Assembly (NCBI GenBank): GCA_009760855.2
Contig: WPIO01000002.1
Location: 11,216,001 to 11,280,000, forward strand
Direction: 5' to 3'
Length of the DNA stretch: 64,000 nucleotides
Source: Cristatella mucedo
Taxonomy: Eukaryota; Bryozoa; Phylactolaemata; Cristatellidae
Shown piece by piece: positions 54,413-63,756 of the stretch. Positions within the stretch are counted from its first letter, which is position 1, and each line of letters starts with the position of its first letter. The position numbers and the translations under genes were made by a program. The notes below the pieces were generated by a model. That model ran no database searches and was not told the DNA's origin. It saw only the letters and a program-made list of their open reading frames with translations.

Positions 54413-55220
54413 CGATATAATTATTTATTAATATTTTAGATCTTTCTAACACTTCTTTAACTATTGGAATAATTCTTGAAAACCTAAAATGATCTTCCTC
54501 TTCAACTACTTGCACTTCTACCTTTTTATATAGTATTTGATATCATACCGGCTATCTTATATAATTAAATCTACCGTAATCAGAAATTATATTAAATTCA
54601 AAATCAAAGTACTTTTCATCTTTAAGTAAAAACATAAAAAGTGGTTCTCTAATTGGCATATCAAATTCAAACTTGGTAGGTATTCTAACATTACCTGCTG
54701 CTATGTAATCTATGGGTGTGTCATAACAATTAAAACCAGGAATACAAATTTCGAATTCAGAATAGAAACATCTTCTTAGTTTTAACACATACAATCCAAG
54801 TAAACACTGCACTAAATATTGTTTTGGAATAAACTCTTCAACTATCTTCCTACTCCATAAACATTTTATCTCAATCAATGTATCTTCATCTATAATTCCA
54901 TCAGGAGAATATCTATACACTTCATCACTAGTAAAACAATCGTTTGCATTCTCGATCTTTCTATTTAATTTTATTTCTAGAAATTTAGCAGCAATAGGTC
55001 CAAACACTTTTCCGAATAAAATCTGAGGAAATCTCATTGGTTGAGAATTAGAAATATATTTTTCTAGTTTTCTATTTGAAATAAATTCTATATCATAATC
55101 TGTTTGTGAACCAAATATCATATCATTTCCTAGAATAGAATACATTTTGGATCCAGCAATATGTAGCCTCATAGACTTTTTCCATTCATCTGAACCTTGT
55201 ATGCAATTTGTCTTTTCCAT
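54393..55220 (-). CDS. YqaJ-type viral recombinase / lambda-exonuclease-like nuclease
   Basis: The open frame 55220-54552 (222 residues) has the PD-(D/E)XK fold signature: N-terminal GSDEWKKSMRLHIAGSKMYSILG (read as E-W-x3-R-x6-S-K), central YSPDGIIDEDTLIEIKC giving the D ... E-x-K metal site, and the Q-x2-L-G-L segment (YLVQCLLGLYVLKLRR). Beyond the TAG at 54552 the same frame continues, after a TGA, with VQVVEEEDHFRF and ends at 54393. It resembles the usual YqaJ C-terminus, so the gene may have been shortened by nonsense mutations. It would resect DNA ends for recombination or replication. Confidence 0.85.
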
Positions 55221-55254
55221 TATATCTAATAATCATAATTTGTTAAATATCTGA

Positions 55255-56807
55255 TTAATTGAAAGTAGACATTCCTTTTGTACAAATAAAAGGTGTTCCA
55301 TTACCATTAGATGTTAGTTCAGCAGTTTTTTCACAGATAGTAATATAATGAATAGTAATTGTTGGTAAATTAGCAGCTGTAATTGCAGGTTGAGCAGGCG
55401 CATCACCAACAGCAGCAACAGCAGAAAAAACACTAGGTATAAAAGAATTGAATTCAATGCTTACATCAAGTTTCGTTGTTTGTCTAATATGTCGATCATT
55501 GAATTGAAGATCAATAACATGAATAGGATTAAGAGATAACCGTTCGGGGTATGTAACACCCACAGGCTCAGTTATTTCATTTAATCCTAGAAATTGTTTC
55601 CTAAATGTAGTAAAATCAAGATAAGCAGTTGAACATTTTTCATCTTTTGGATAACTGCTTCTTAGAACATTAGGATATTGTTTTGATCCATTAGCAATAA
55701 CTGATACGTTTTTTATATCGTAATGGTTGAAAGTACAAGGATTTCCAGTGTAGCTATTAAATTTATTACTATTCTGTGCAGCGAAAATCAGCCATCTAAC
55801 CGTATCAATATTATTCTGTGTAGATAGTCTTTGTAAATTTTAGATTTTGATTGTAATTTTGTATAATCTACTCTGTAGTTAAGTCTAATTTTCTGTGATC
55901 TCTCATTTGAAATTTCAGCAAGTGCTTTTTGCATACTTTCTCGTGAAGAAATACATAGAGCCACTAATCTCATTTTTGTCATACTAATTATAAATGCATT
56001 CCAAGCACCGTTTGCCCCATTACCACCAACTGATCTTGCCGTCATTATATTTGTATTTCCACTCGCACCTGTCATAATAGCATTACAATAATTTCCACCA
56101 GCCCTAATCATTTCAAGAGTAAATTGGGTATTGTAAATAATTTTATTCATATCTGCACAGAATCCAGAAATTCTTGATAATGGAAGTGAAATACTGAACG
56201 TGCCTTGATTATCTGCAAGAACAGTATATAAACCTCTTCTATAAACAAATCCATTATTTGAAGTAGTAGCAGTTGAAGCATTAGGGCTTGTATAAGGATA
56301 CAGTTTAGAATGAATAGTTGCATCAGCAACATTATACATATCATCCATTGAACTAGCTTAATCTTTTTTCCATCCTGTTGCAGGACCTTCAGTTCTATTA
56401 TAATCATTTGGGTAACATAGAAGACCCACAATAGTTAAAACAGTTCCTATATTTTTCGTCACACTTTCAAGCTCTTCAGCACCAAGTCTAACTCTCATGG
56501 ATTTAAATAACCAAGCTCCAGCATTATTAACTAATCGCGCAGCAAGATTAAGATTAGGTGCTAAATATTCACCACCAGCAGCAGTTTGAACTAGAAACTG
56601 TCCTTCAAGTAGAAGATAACCATCTGACAAAAAATAACATGTTTGTTGCTCAGCAGGAATATTGAATATAACTATTTTATCAGTAATAGCATCAGTTTCA
56701 TTACCATTAGTTTGGTGAAATTCTTTATATTGGTAGTCCTTAATTTTATAATCAAGAAAATCAGGATCACTCATATCGAGTATAGTATTGATAGGTGCGC
56801 TCGCCAT
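55255..56807 (-). pseudogene. Probable double-jelly-roll major capsid protein (hexon-like), broken
   Basis: About 515 codons in three blocks: 56807-56358, 56348-about 55835 and about 55835-55255. The breaks are an in-frame TAA at 56358-56360 and a one-base frameshift near 55835 at a short T run. The start is placed at the internal Met (MASAPINT, 56807) because upstream residues are unlike the rest. Length, beta-rich composition with Asn/Gly/Thr turns, and position between core and nuclease genes fit the capsid protein of adintoviruses and Polintons. Landmarks: YFLSDGYLLLEGQFLV, RVRLGAEELESVTKNIGTVL, DTVRWLIFAAQNSN and HVIDLQFNDRHIRQ. The assignment is by context and character; no catalytic motif exists to prove it. 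Confidence 0.62.
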
Positions 56808-56841
56808 TCTTTCTCTATGTAAAAAACTAAAAATTAATGTT

Positions 56842-57429
56842 TTACTTTTGAATATATAATCCACGCCTTATTTTCATTCTCATCATTCCACCATATCCAT
56901 CAAGTCTTGGTCTTTCACCAGTAGGTATAACTGATTTGATTACTTTCTCAACTTCTTTATATGTTTTTGGATCATTTTCTTTAAGAGTTTCTAAATAGTC
57001 TTCTACTTCTTCTTCCATTTTTACTTTACGACTTTTTATAGTTTTTGGTTTAAGTTTCTCAAGTATTGCACGCTTAATCTCAAGATCCATTTCTTTAATC
57101 TTTCTATCATAATCCTCTTCTTTTTTTGGTTCCTCAATTTCATATTCTAATTCTTTTTTTCTTTTTTCTTCTTCAAGTTTATCATCCATCTCTCTACGTT
57201 TAACAACATAGTCTTGATCAATCTTTTCTTTCCTTGCTTGTAGTTTAGTAAGTTTCCTTTCTTGATGTATTTGAATTCCTTTATTAGCAATGTTCATTGT
57301 TATACCAGTTAATCCAGTTAAAACAGGTGCTACTTTTCCAACGCCATCTATTACTTTATCTAAAACTCCAGACCCAGAATACTTTCCTCCTCTTATATCA
57401 CCATGACCAACCCTTGCATAACCCACCAT
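56842..57429 (-). CDS. Virion core/minor protein with adenain-like cleavage motifs
   Basis: An intact 195-residue frame. N-terminus GHGDIRGGKYSGSG contains I-R-G-G-K, fitting the adenovirus protease type I site (M/I/L-x-G-G-x). The C-terminus contains L-D-G-Y-G (residues 176-180), fitting type II (M/I/L-x-G-x-G), followed by a basic tail. In between are a glycine-rich hydrophobic segment (VGKVAPVLTGLTGITMNIAN) and a long Lys/Glu coiled coil (about residues 55-125). This layout resembles adenovirus-type minor proteins processed during maturation. No protease gene is in the window. It lies directly upstream of the capsid gene, same strand. Confidence 0.65.
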   Translation of the reverse strand: MVGYARVGHGDIRGGKYSGSGVLDKVIDGVGKVAPVLTGLTGITMNIANKGIQIHQERKLTKLQARKEKIDQDYVVKRREMDDKLEEEKRKKELEYEIEEPKKEEDYDRKIKEMDLEIKRAILEKLKPKTIKSRKVKMEEEVEDYLETLKENDPKTYKEVEKVIKSVIPTGERPRLDGYGGMMRMKIRRGLYIQK

Positions 57430-57438
57430 TTATCTATA

Positions 57439-58298
57439 TTACTTTGAAATTTCTATTGTACCTACAACATCTGTTATTGTATTAAGTCTTCTTCCATTTT
57501 GATCTGTTAAACTAATTTTAAAATTGCTCAATTACTCTATAACACCCTTTGTTGGTAAGTACATTATATTTGGAATATGTAAATCAACCTTTTCTCCTGG
57601 AGCAATATCTCCAACGTCAATAATATATAAAGATGAAGATTGCTCTAAAAACCCTTTTCTTTTTTCTATATAATTAAGTTCTGGATCAACTAAATCACGA
57701 TCAACACATCCATTCTACATCATTATCACCATCAGATTTCATTTTATTCCATGCTATATACGTTCCAGCAAAATAGTGTGCTTTTTTATTTATATCATCT
57801 TCTCTTCCATCACCATAATCATAATCAGGAGCAAATGTTCCTTGTTATTTTGTTTTAAAACCTAATGAATCTCCAATATTATTAATAACACCCGGCAAAT
57901 CACTCCCTAGTAAAACAACGTACTCACCTACTACTCTCATAACTATTTTATCACCCTCTCCAACACTAAAAACAATTCCTGTACTATATCTTTTAGAAGA
58001 ATTGTAATAGGACCCCAAACCATCTAGTGATCTATATAATGCTGCAACAATCCTTGTAGAATCATAATATTCTTCTTTAATTGTAACTGAAAAGTTATTC
58101 GCTGAAACGCGATTTGTTTTAAACCAAAGCATATCATTTTTAAAAGAAACAACTTTTACAATGCTTTTACATGTGTAAGTTAATTCCACTCTTCTTAATC
58201 AAACTTTTTATATCCAGATTTAGAACCAATCATTATTGGAGGATAGTTTTATAATCTGTGTTAGACGCCCCTGTTAATTTAAACTTCATTTTCTGCAT
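57439..58298 (-). pseudogene. Penton/minor-capsid-like protein, tandem copy A, broken
   Basis: Frames on the minus strand share blocks with copy B at 58312-59228: start KLTGASNTDYKT, SKSGYKK, RIVAALYRSLD ... SVGEGDKIVMRV, FAGTYIAWNK, then GFLEQSSSLYII ... PGEKVDLHIPN ... MYLPTKG and the end LTDQNGRRLNTITDVV. At least two frameshifts and stops interrupt it; 57845-58189 is the longest open piece. The LTDQN ending recurs in the gene at 59252, suggesting one family of small beta-rich capsid or vertex proteins. Function inferred from position only. Confidence 0.5.
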
Positions 58299-58311
58299 AC
58301 ATTTTACTTTT

Positions 58312-59228
58312 TTTTAATAACTATTGTAGCTACAACATCTGTTATTGCATTACCCTATTTACATTTTGATCTGTTAAAGTAATTTTAAAATTACTCAATG
58401 ATTCTATATCACCCTTTGTTGGTAAGTACATCACATTTGGAATATGTAAATCAACTTTTTCTCCTGGGACGATGTCATCAGTGTAAATGATATATAAAGA
58501 TGACGATTGTTCTAAAAACCCTTTTCTTGTTTCTATATAATTAAGTTCTGGATCAGCTAAATCAGAATCAACACTTATCCATTTTACACCACTATTATCA
58601 GGTAGAATAATTTTATTCCATGCTTTATAAGTTCCAGCGAAATACATAGCTTTTTAAATTGCTTCGTAAGGAGTTCCTCCAACCATATCACGGTCGTGTT
58701 CCTTGTTCATTTGAGTTAAAACCTAGTGTATCTCAAATACTAAAAAATTCATTTTTTTTGAAGAAAAAGAATTAACTCCAAGAAAAACAACACTATGACC
58801 TCCTACCTGCATAACTATTTTATCATCTGTATCAACACTAAATCTTATTCCATTTCCTCTTTCAATTAATAGTGCTGGCGTAGGAGCAGCGGTACTAGGA
58901 GGAATAGGATCTTTTTTCTTAAGCGCTAAAACCGCATTCAAAGCAAGAACAATTTTGTCACTATCATAACTTCCTGAGGTTTTAGTAGTTCCATCTTTTT
59001 TTCCTAAATCAATTTAATGTATTGGGGATCACCAGAATCTGTCATAGAAAACTTAAACCAAAGTCTGTCATTTACACCTTTAACAACGTTTGATATTACT
59101 CTATTTGCATAAGTAAATTCTACTCTTCTTAAACCAACTTTATTATATCCTGATTTTTCTCCTAACCTAATTGGAGGATTTAATGTTTTACAGTCTGAAG
59201 AAGACGTTCCTGTTAATCTTATAGTCAT
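58312..59228 (-). pseudogene. Penton/minor-capsid-like protein, tandem copy B, broken
   Basis: Paralogue of copy A. It starts MTIRLTGTSSSDCKT, then GEKSGYNKVGLRRVEFTYAN, SVDTDDKIVMQVGGHSVVFL, YFAGTYKAWNK, GFLEQSSSLYIIYTDDIVPG and SLSNFKITLTDQN. Open pieces are 59228-59004, 58941-58723 and 58647-58342, in different frames. The C-terminal third is nearly identical to copy A while the N-terminal half has diverged, so duplication was followed by unequal change or partial conversion. Confidence 0.5.
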
Positions 59229-59251
59229 TCCTTATATTAGATTTCAATAAT

Positions 59252-60247
59252 TTATATAACAACAGCAATTTGTTCACCACCAAAATCTAACACTTTTAAG
59301 TTTTGATCAGTAACTTTAATAGCTATATCACTAATAATTTCAGTAGAAACATTATGGTATTCAGGAGTATTTGGTTCGAATACCATCGTATCCCATGGAT
59401 GAAAGTTAAATCCAAAACTTCTTAGAGCTTGAGTTTCATTTCCATTTATAAGACTTGTTCCTGGTGCAACTAAATTAAAATTAACAAGAACAAGTTTTAC
59501 ATCTGCAATACTTACCTGTTCCTCTGAATACAACTTTTTGTTAGGAGTGCAAATAGTTGGTGTAATAGTTGGATATGATTCTGAAAACTTGTTATCAGTT
59601 GTGTAAGCAGGTTTAGTAAAACCAAGTACTTTAGAAATAGAAGACTTAATTGCAATAAAACTCCAACCAACAGGCATACTAATCCATGAGTGTGCAGTAC
59701 CAGTATCAACTCCAACTATATACTTATCAGTTTTTGATCCTGTTTGCGTAATGTAATTATTAATCCTATCAACAATATCAGTATTTAAGTCATCTCTATC
59801 AACGGTAAAAATTCCTGGTTCTATTGTTACAGTTTGATCTGAACCACCTGCATTGCTATAAACAAAAGTGTTGTTAGAGTTAGTGATATTTTTATGGCAT
59901 TAATTCCAACAAACTTCTTAAAACAAACAAATCAACAATATCAGTATTTAAGTCATCTCTATCAACGGTATAAATTCCTGGTTCTATTGTTACAGTTTGA
60001 TCTGAACCACCTGCATTGCTATAAACAAAAGTGTTGTTAGAGTTAGTGATATTTTTATGGCATTAATTCCAACAAACTTCTTAAAACAAACTTTTAAGTT
60101 TTTGTTTCTCAATAAAATAGGAGTATTAATATGTAAATTAAGAGGATTAGAATTTCCAATAATATTGAACACATACCCTTCTTTACTTTCTTGATTAGTT
60201 TTTCTAATAATTTCAAAACGTTTAAGTATCTCTTTCACAGTGCCCAA
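59252..60247 (-). pseudogene. Penton-like / minor capsid protein, disrupted by a tandem duplication
   Basis: The N-terminal part (60247-59990: MGTVKEILKRFEIIRK, then NPLNLHINTPILLRNKNLKV) and the C-terminal part (open from about 59930 to 59252, ending IAIKVTDQNLKVLDFGGEQI) are thrown out of frame by a 163-base direct duplication. Removing one duplicate leaves about 277 codons. The ending, with a DQN-x-x-x-LDFxGE signature, is shared in part with copies A and B and is typical of penton-like proteins of animal Polinton/adintovirus elements as I remember them. It likely forms capsid vertices. Confidence 0.5.
59768..60093. repeat. 163-bp tandem duplication inside a viral gene
   Basis: 59768-59930 and 59931-60093 are nearly identical direct copies; one difference noted at about 59808 versus 59971 (a/t). 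163 is not a multiple of three, so the event shifts the frame of the host gene. The near identity says it is recent. Confidence 0.95.
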
Positions 60248-60289
60248 AAGATCACTAATTTTCTATATATTAAATAATAGATTATTTAT

Positions 60290-62036
60290 TTTTGCGACGT
60301 AAGATTTCGGTGCTTTTCTAGACCTAGCTAAATAAACTACTGCAGCATTGATTGAATTTACAACTCCTTTATTTCCAGCAGCAAGCTCTCTCAACCATAA
60401 ATAAATCTTATTAAATACTTCTTTATCACTTTTAGCAAACACTGGAACAAATTTTAGTAATTCTTTTAGTAATTCCCGATTTGGGTCATGGTGATTTTAT
60501 ATGATCAATAGTTTTTTTTTCACTCCTTTTTTCTACCTTCTCTAATTCTTTTTGGATATTAGTAAGACTCTCGCCAATATTATCTTCTGTAATTTTTTTT
60601 ATATCTTCTTTCATTGCAGATGACATTCTTCCTGTATGAGATTTAGTACTAATATCAAATAATTTTTGTCTTGTAACCCATGGGTCTTCAATAATTGTAG
60701 GTAAAGTAGCTTCTATAGCAATTGTAAATTGAGGCGTGCTAGGCTCTGTAACACTAGCAGCAGGTTCTATAACACTTGCAGAAGGTTCTGCAACACTTGC
60801 AATTGGTAAAGCCGTTTTATATTTACTGTTTCTTCCTCTCCTCTTTGGAGTACTAGAAGTAATTGGTTCAACTTCTTTTATATTTCCTTTTTTCCTCTTT
60901 GGAGTTCCAGTAGATGGATTAATGTTAAGACTTTCTGCAACTGTTTTTTAAACGCCATCAAGAATTTTTTTTATTTCTGGATTAGCTGCATGAGTCTTTG
61001 CTTGATTTACTCTGTTGATTGCTTTTTCAGGTTTTCCAGATGCAACATCATTAATTGCTGTTTTCAAAACGTTAGAAACATCTTGAGGTGCTTTAGCTTC
61101 TATTGCCTTTCAATTACTTTCAATTAATTTATTACTCTCCATTTGAATTGCAAGTTTAGGTCTTATTACTGTACGTTTATCAACATCAACCTTTCCTAAA
61201 TCATTTTTTGATTCTTCTATCGCACGTTCATTTAGTTTATGTTCTACTTGATCTCTAGCAGCAATTTCAGCTTCAATTCTTACCATCTCTTCATTATTGC
61301 CAAGTATACTTGCTTTACGTAATTTTTCTAAATTTTCAAGCAAGTTTTCTAAATCAAGTGCTTCTTGAACACTTCCTTCATACGGTCTGTTTTCCTTTGA
61401 TACAACTTTCCGTTTATCATTTCTCTCCTATTGATAGCTGATGATAGCTGCCACCATCTTAGCATCTTCTCGAACATAAGCAGGCTGTTTAGGATCAAGT
61501 GCAATACGAGCAGCACTCTCAGCAAGAACAGGGTCTGATAGATTTCGTATTTATGTTCTTCTTGGTTCTGACATCCCTCCTGTCTCTGTGTATGCATGAT
61601 CGTGGATAAGTGCACGATTATCAAGATCATTAACTCCCTGGTAACCTTCTTCCATTCTTTTTGTGAACTGAATTCCTGGTCCTACATAGCTATATCTATT
61701 GGTATTATTAAAATTTCCATTTGTCACAAATTCTGATTTTACTCCTGCTGGTAATTTTGAGTGAAAATCTCTTCCACCACATAGTTTATTGATAAAATCT
61801 ACAATACCAGAACCTACTTTTCTTTTTGGCCTTTAACTGTTTAAGACTAAGATTCAATTGCATTCCTACTCCTTTTGCTTTATACTTTCCTATTCTTCTT
61901 CTTTGAGTGTCTGTTACAAGAATAGATTTAGTGCACTTAGATCAGTGTACTTTAATCTTATAGAGATTGGTTCCTTAGATTTATGAATTAGATCAATGTG
62001 ATGATCAGATAGATCAAGTTTGACTTCTTGATACAT
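60290..62036 (-). pseudogene. Minor capsid protein with parvovirus-type phospholipase A2 domain, broken
   Basis: Start MYQEVKLDLSDHH (62036). A basic linker QRRRIGKYKAKGVGMQLNLS follows after a frameshift near 61920, and another shift lies near 61835. Then one frame runs from about 61835 to 60486 with in-frame stops TAA 61553, TAG 61430, TGA 61112, TAA 60950 and TGA 60488. It holds a PLA2 domain: calcium loop Y-V-G-P-G (61688-61674), the G-V-N-x-L-D segment, catalytic H-D-H-A-Y (61604-61590) and downstream Asp-containing helix. A Glu/Lys coiled coil, a Ser/Pro/Glu repeat (ASVAEPSASVIEPAASV) and a basic NLS-like part (TPKRRGRN) follow. Another frameshift precedes the C-terminus (LWLRELAAGNKGVVNSINAA). 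In parvoviruses such a domain helps the particle leave the endosome. No Met starts the PLA2 frame, so simple ORF calling misses it. Confidence 0.85.
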
Positions 62037-62089
62037 TCTATATAAATTATAATTATATTAAACAATAAAAAAGCATTGAATACTAAAAA

Positions 62090-62650
62090 ATGGATCAAGA
62101 TGAACTTACTACTTTGAGAGATAGGGTTCTTGAATTATTTGATTACAATGCTCTAACTGGAAAATTTACAAATAAGGCTAGAAGGCAGAAAATAACACTT
62201 GGGTCGGAAGCAGGATCAATAACTCTTAATGGATACAGACAATTAAGAATTGATGGAAAATCATATTACGCTCACAGGTTGGTGTGATTAATCATGACTG
62301 GAAAATTCCCTTTGAATGACATAGACCACACTGATAATGATAAGCTAAATAATCGTTTCGAGAATTTACGTGAAGCAACTCGCTCAGAAAATATGAGAAA
62401 TAAACCAAAAAGAAAAGGCATATCATCATCTGATTTTATTGTTGTTGATTATCATAAGAAAACAGATAAATGGAGATCAAGAATAAAAATAGATAAACAA
62501 GAACACCACTTGGGTTTATTTGATTCTGATGAAGAGGCAGCTGTAGCTCGAGATATGATGGCAATAAAACCTCATTTGAAATTTGCTAGACTTAATTTTA
62601 CTTATGAACTAACAGAAGAAAATAAAATAGTTCGATACACTGACTTCTAG
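62090..62650 (+). pseudogene. HNH endonuclease with AP2-type DNA-binding domain, one nonsense codon
   Basis: Two blocks in the same frame (62090-62287 and 62288-62650) are split only by TGA at 62285-62287. Order: N-terminal NUMOD4-like part (LFDYNALTGKFTNKA, then GSITLNGYRQLRIDGKSYYA-HRL), HNH core (FPLNDIDHTDNDKLNNRFEN and LREATRSENMRNK), then the AP2 domain (WRSRIKIDKQEHHLGLFDSD and EEAAVARD). This architecture is common in phage and giant-virus homing endonucleases. It is transcribed opposite to its neighbours and its stop overlaps the stop of the minus-strand gene ending at 62647. It looks like a selfish gene lodged between structural genes. Confidence 0.88.
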
Positions 62651-63045
62651 TTCTTACATCTTCGTTTTAGGTCATCTCTTGACTTAATCATTTCGTTATA
62701 TATTTCTTCTTGACTTTTGCCTTGAGAGAATAAATTTGCAAGTAGCATTGCACTTTCAGCTTTATAATCACATGTTTTATATCCACCAACTGTTGAAGCT
62801 TCTACTTTTTTATGTCTCGATTTAAATCTTCAGTGTAACTAACACCTCCTTTTTCTACAAGCTCTCTTCCTTTATTAAGGTAAGTCAATCTGTTTTTAAG
62901 TTCCGAATTCTGTACTTTATCACTTAGATCTATATCAACACCCTTATCAAGTAGTTCTATCATGTTTTTTTAAGTCTACAATGGCATTATTTAATCTTTC
63001 ACTTTGAAGTGATAAAGCACTCATTCTTTCTTCGTGAGTATTCAT
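62647..63045 (-). pseudogene. Small hypothetical viral protein, two frameshifts
   Basis: Begins MNTHEERMSALSLQSERLNN, changes frame at an A7 run near 62972 into LLDKGVDIDLSDKVQNSELK, and again at an A-rich run near 62815 into VEASTVGGYKTCDYKAESAM, ending RDDLKRRCKN. It is helical and charged with a coiled-coil tendency. Both shifts are at homopolymers, so sequencing or assembly error is an alternative to true decay. Follows the pX-like gene on the same strand. Function unknown. Confidence 0.45.
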
Positions 63046-63092
63046 TTTAGGTGCTCTAGCAGTATACATTGTTTCATCTGCTATCTTTTTTA

Positions 63093-63743
63093 TCAATCCA
63101 GCAACAGCCACAGTGAAACTGCTAAACCAACTGTTCCTATTACACTTGCTATGCTAGCAATGATAGCTGGAATAGCAGGTAGAAAACCTCCTCTCATTTC
63201 AAGAAAGTTCTTCTTCCAAGCGATTGGATCAAGTTGTGTTGCATCCCAAGAAACTTCTTCTCCAAATGTGTCAGATAAAAACTTACTAGAGTTAAGATAC
63301 CAATCACTCTTTGCTTTCTCTGCTTCTAATAATATCTCATTGATGTAGAAACCTACTTCTAAACTTGCAACCATCTTTGATAGTCCTTCTTTTTTATCTG
63401 ACATTGTTTTCCAGAAGACTTGTCCATACTTACCAGAAGCAACATCATCAACAATTTCTTTTATAAACAAACCAAGATCTACTATTCCTGTTACTCCTGA
63501 TAGAAATCCTCCTAGAGCTTTTGTAGCTGCTCCAATAACTTTATGCGATTGTAACACTTTTGGAACAATCTTTGCTATCTTGTTTGAGGCTTGTAAAGAC
63601 AATTTCATAGCAACTTTAGGTACTAACTTCATAACTGCTTTCGAACCAACTTCCGTTGCAGTTGTAACCCCAGAAATTACTTCTTTTGTTGTATCAACAC
63701 CTTCTTTTATACTATCAACACCTTTTCCTTTTTTATTCTTCAT
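63093..63743 (-). CDS. Adenovirus pX-like core/minor capsid protein
   Basis: An intact 216-residue frame. N-terminus is Lys-rich (MKNKKGKGVDSIKEGVDTTK), followed by an amphipathic Ala/Val/Lys region. The C-terminus has the hallmark M183-R-G-G-F, an adenain type I cleavage site (M-x-G-G-x), leading straight into a 30-residue hydrophobic domain (FLPAIPAIIASIASVIGTVG). A GGF-L-P-A plus hydrophobic stretch after a cleavage site is the feature shared by adenovirus pX and the equivalent protein of adintoviruses. In those it is a virion core protein thought to act on membranes after cleavage. Divergent from the fibre at 63757 with only 13 bases between start codons. Confidence 0.75.
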   Translation of the reverse strand: MKNKKGKGVDSIKEGVDTTKEVISGVTTATEVGSKAVMKLVPKVAMKLSLQASNKIAKIVPKVLQSHKVIGAATKALGGFLSGVTGIVDLGLFIKEIVDDVASGKYGQVFWKTMSDKKEGLSKMVASLEVGFYINEILLEAEKAKSDWYLNSSKFLSDTFGEEVSWDATQLDPIAWKKNFLEMRGGFLPAIPAIIASIASVIGTVGLAVSLWLLLD

Positions 63744-63756
63744 ATATTATAAGTGA

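Noticed and set aside
57297-57485. Plus-strand Leu-rich ORF
   Set aside because: Shadow of the Lys/Glu-rich coiled-coil gene on the minus strand.
60736-60951. Plus-strand hydrophobic ORF
   Set aside because: Antisense of the Ser/Pro/Glu repeat in the PLA2 gene.
52304-62650. Alternative genetic code (TGA read as Trp) in the viral block
   Set aside because: TAA and TAG also interrupt clear domains in frame, so nonsense mutation is the simpler reading.
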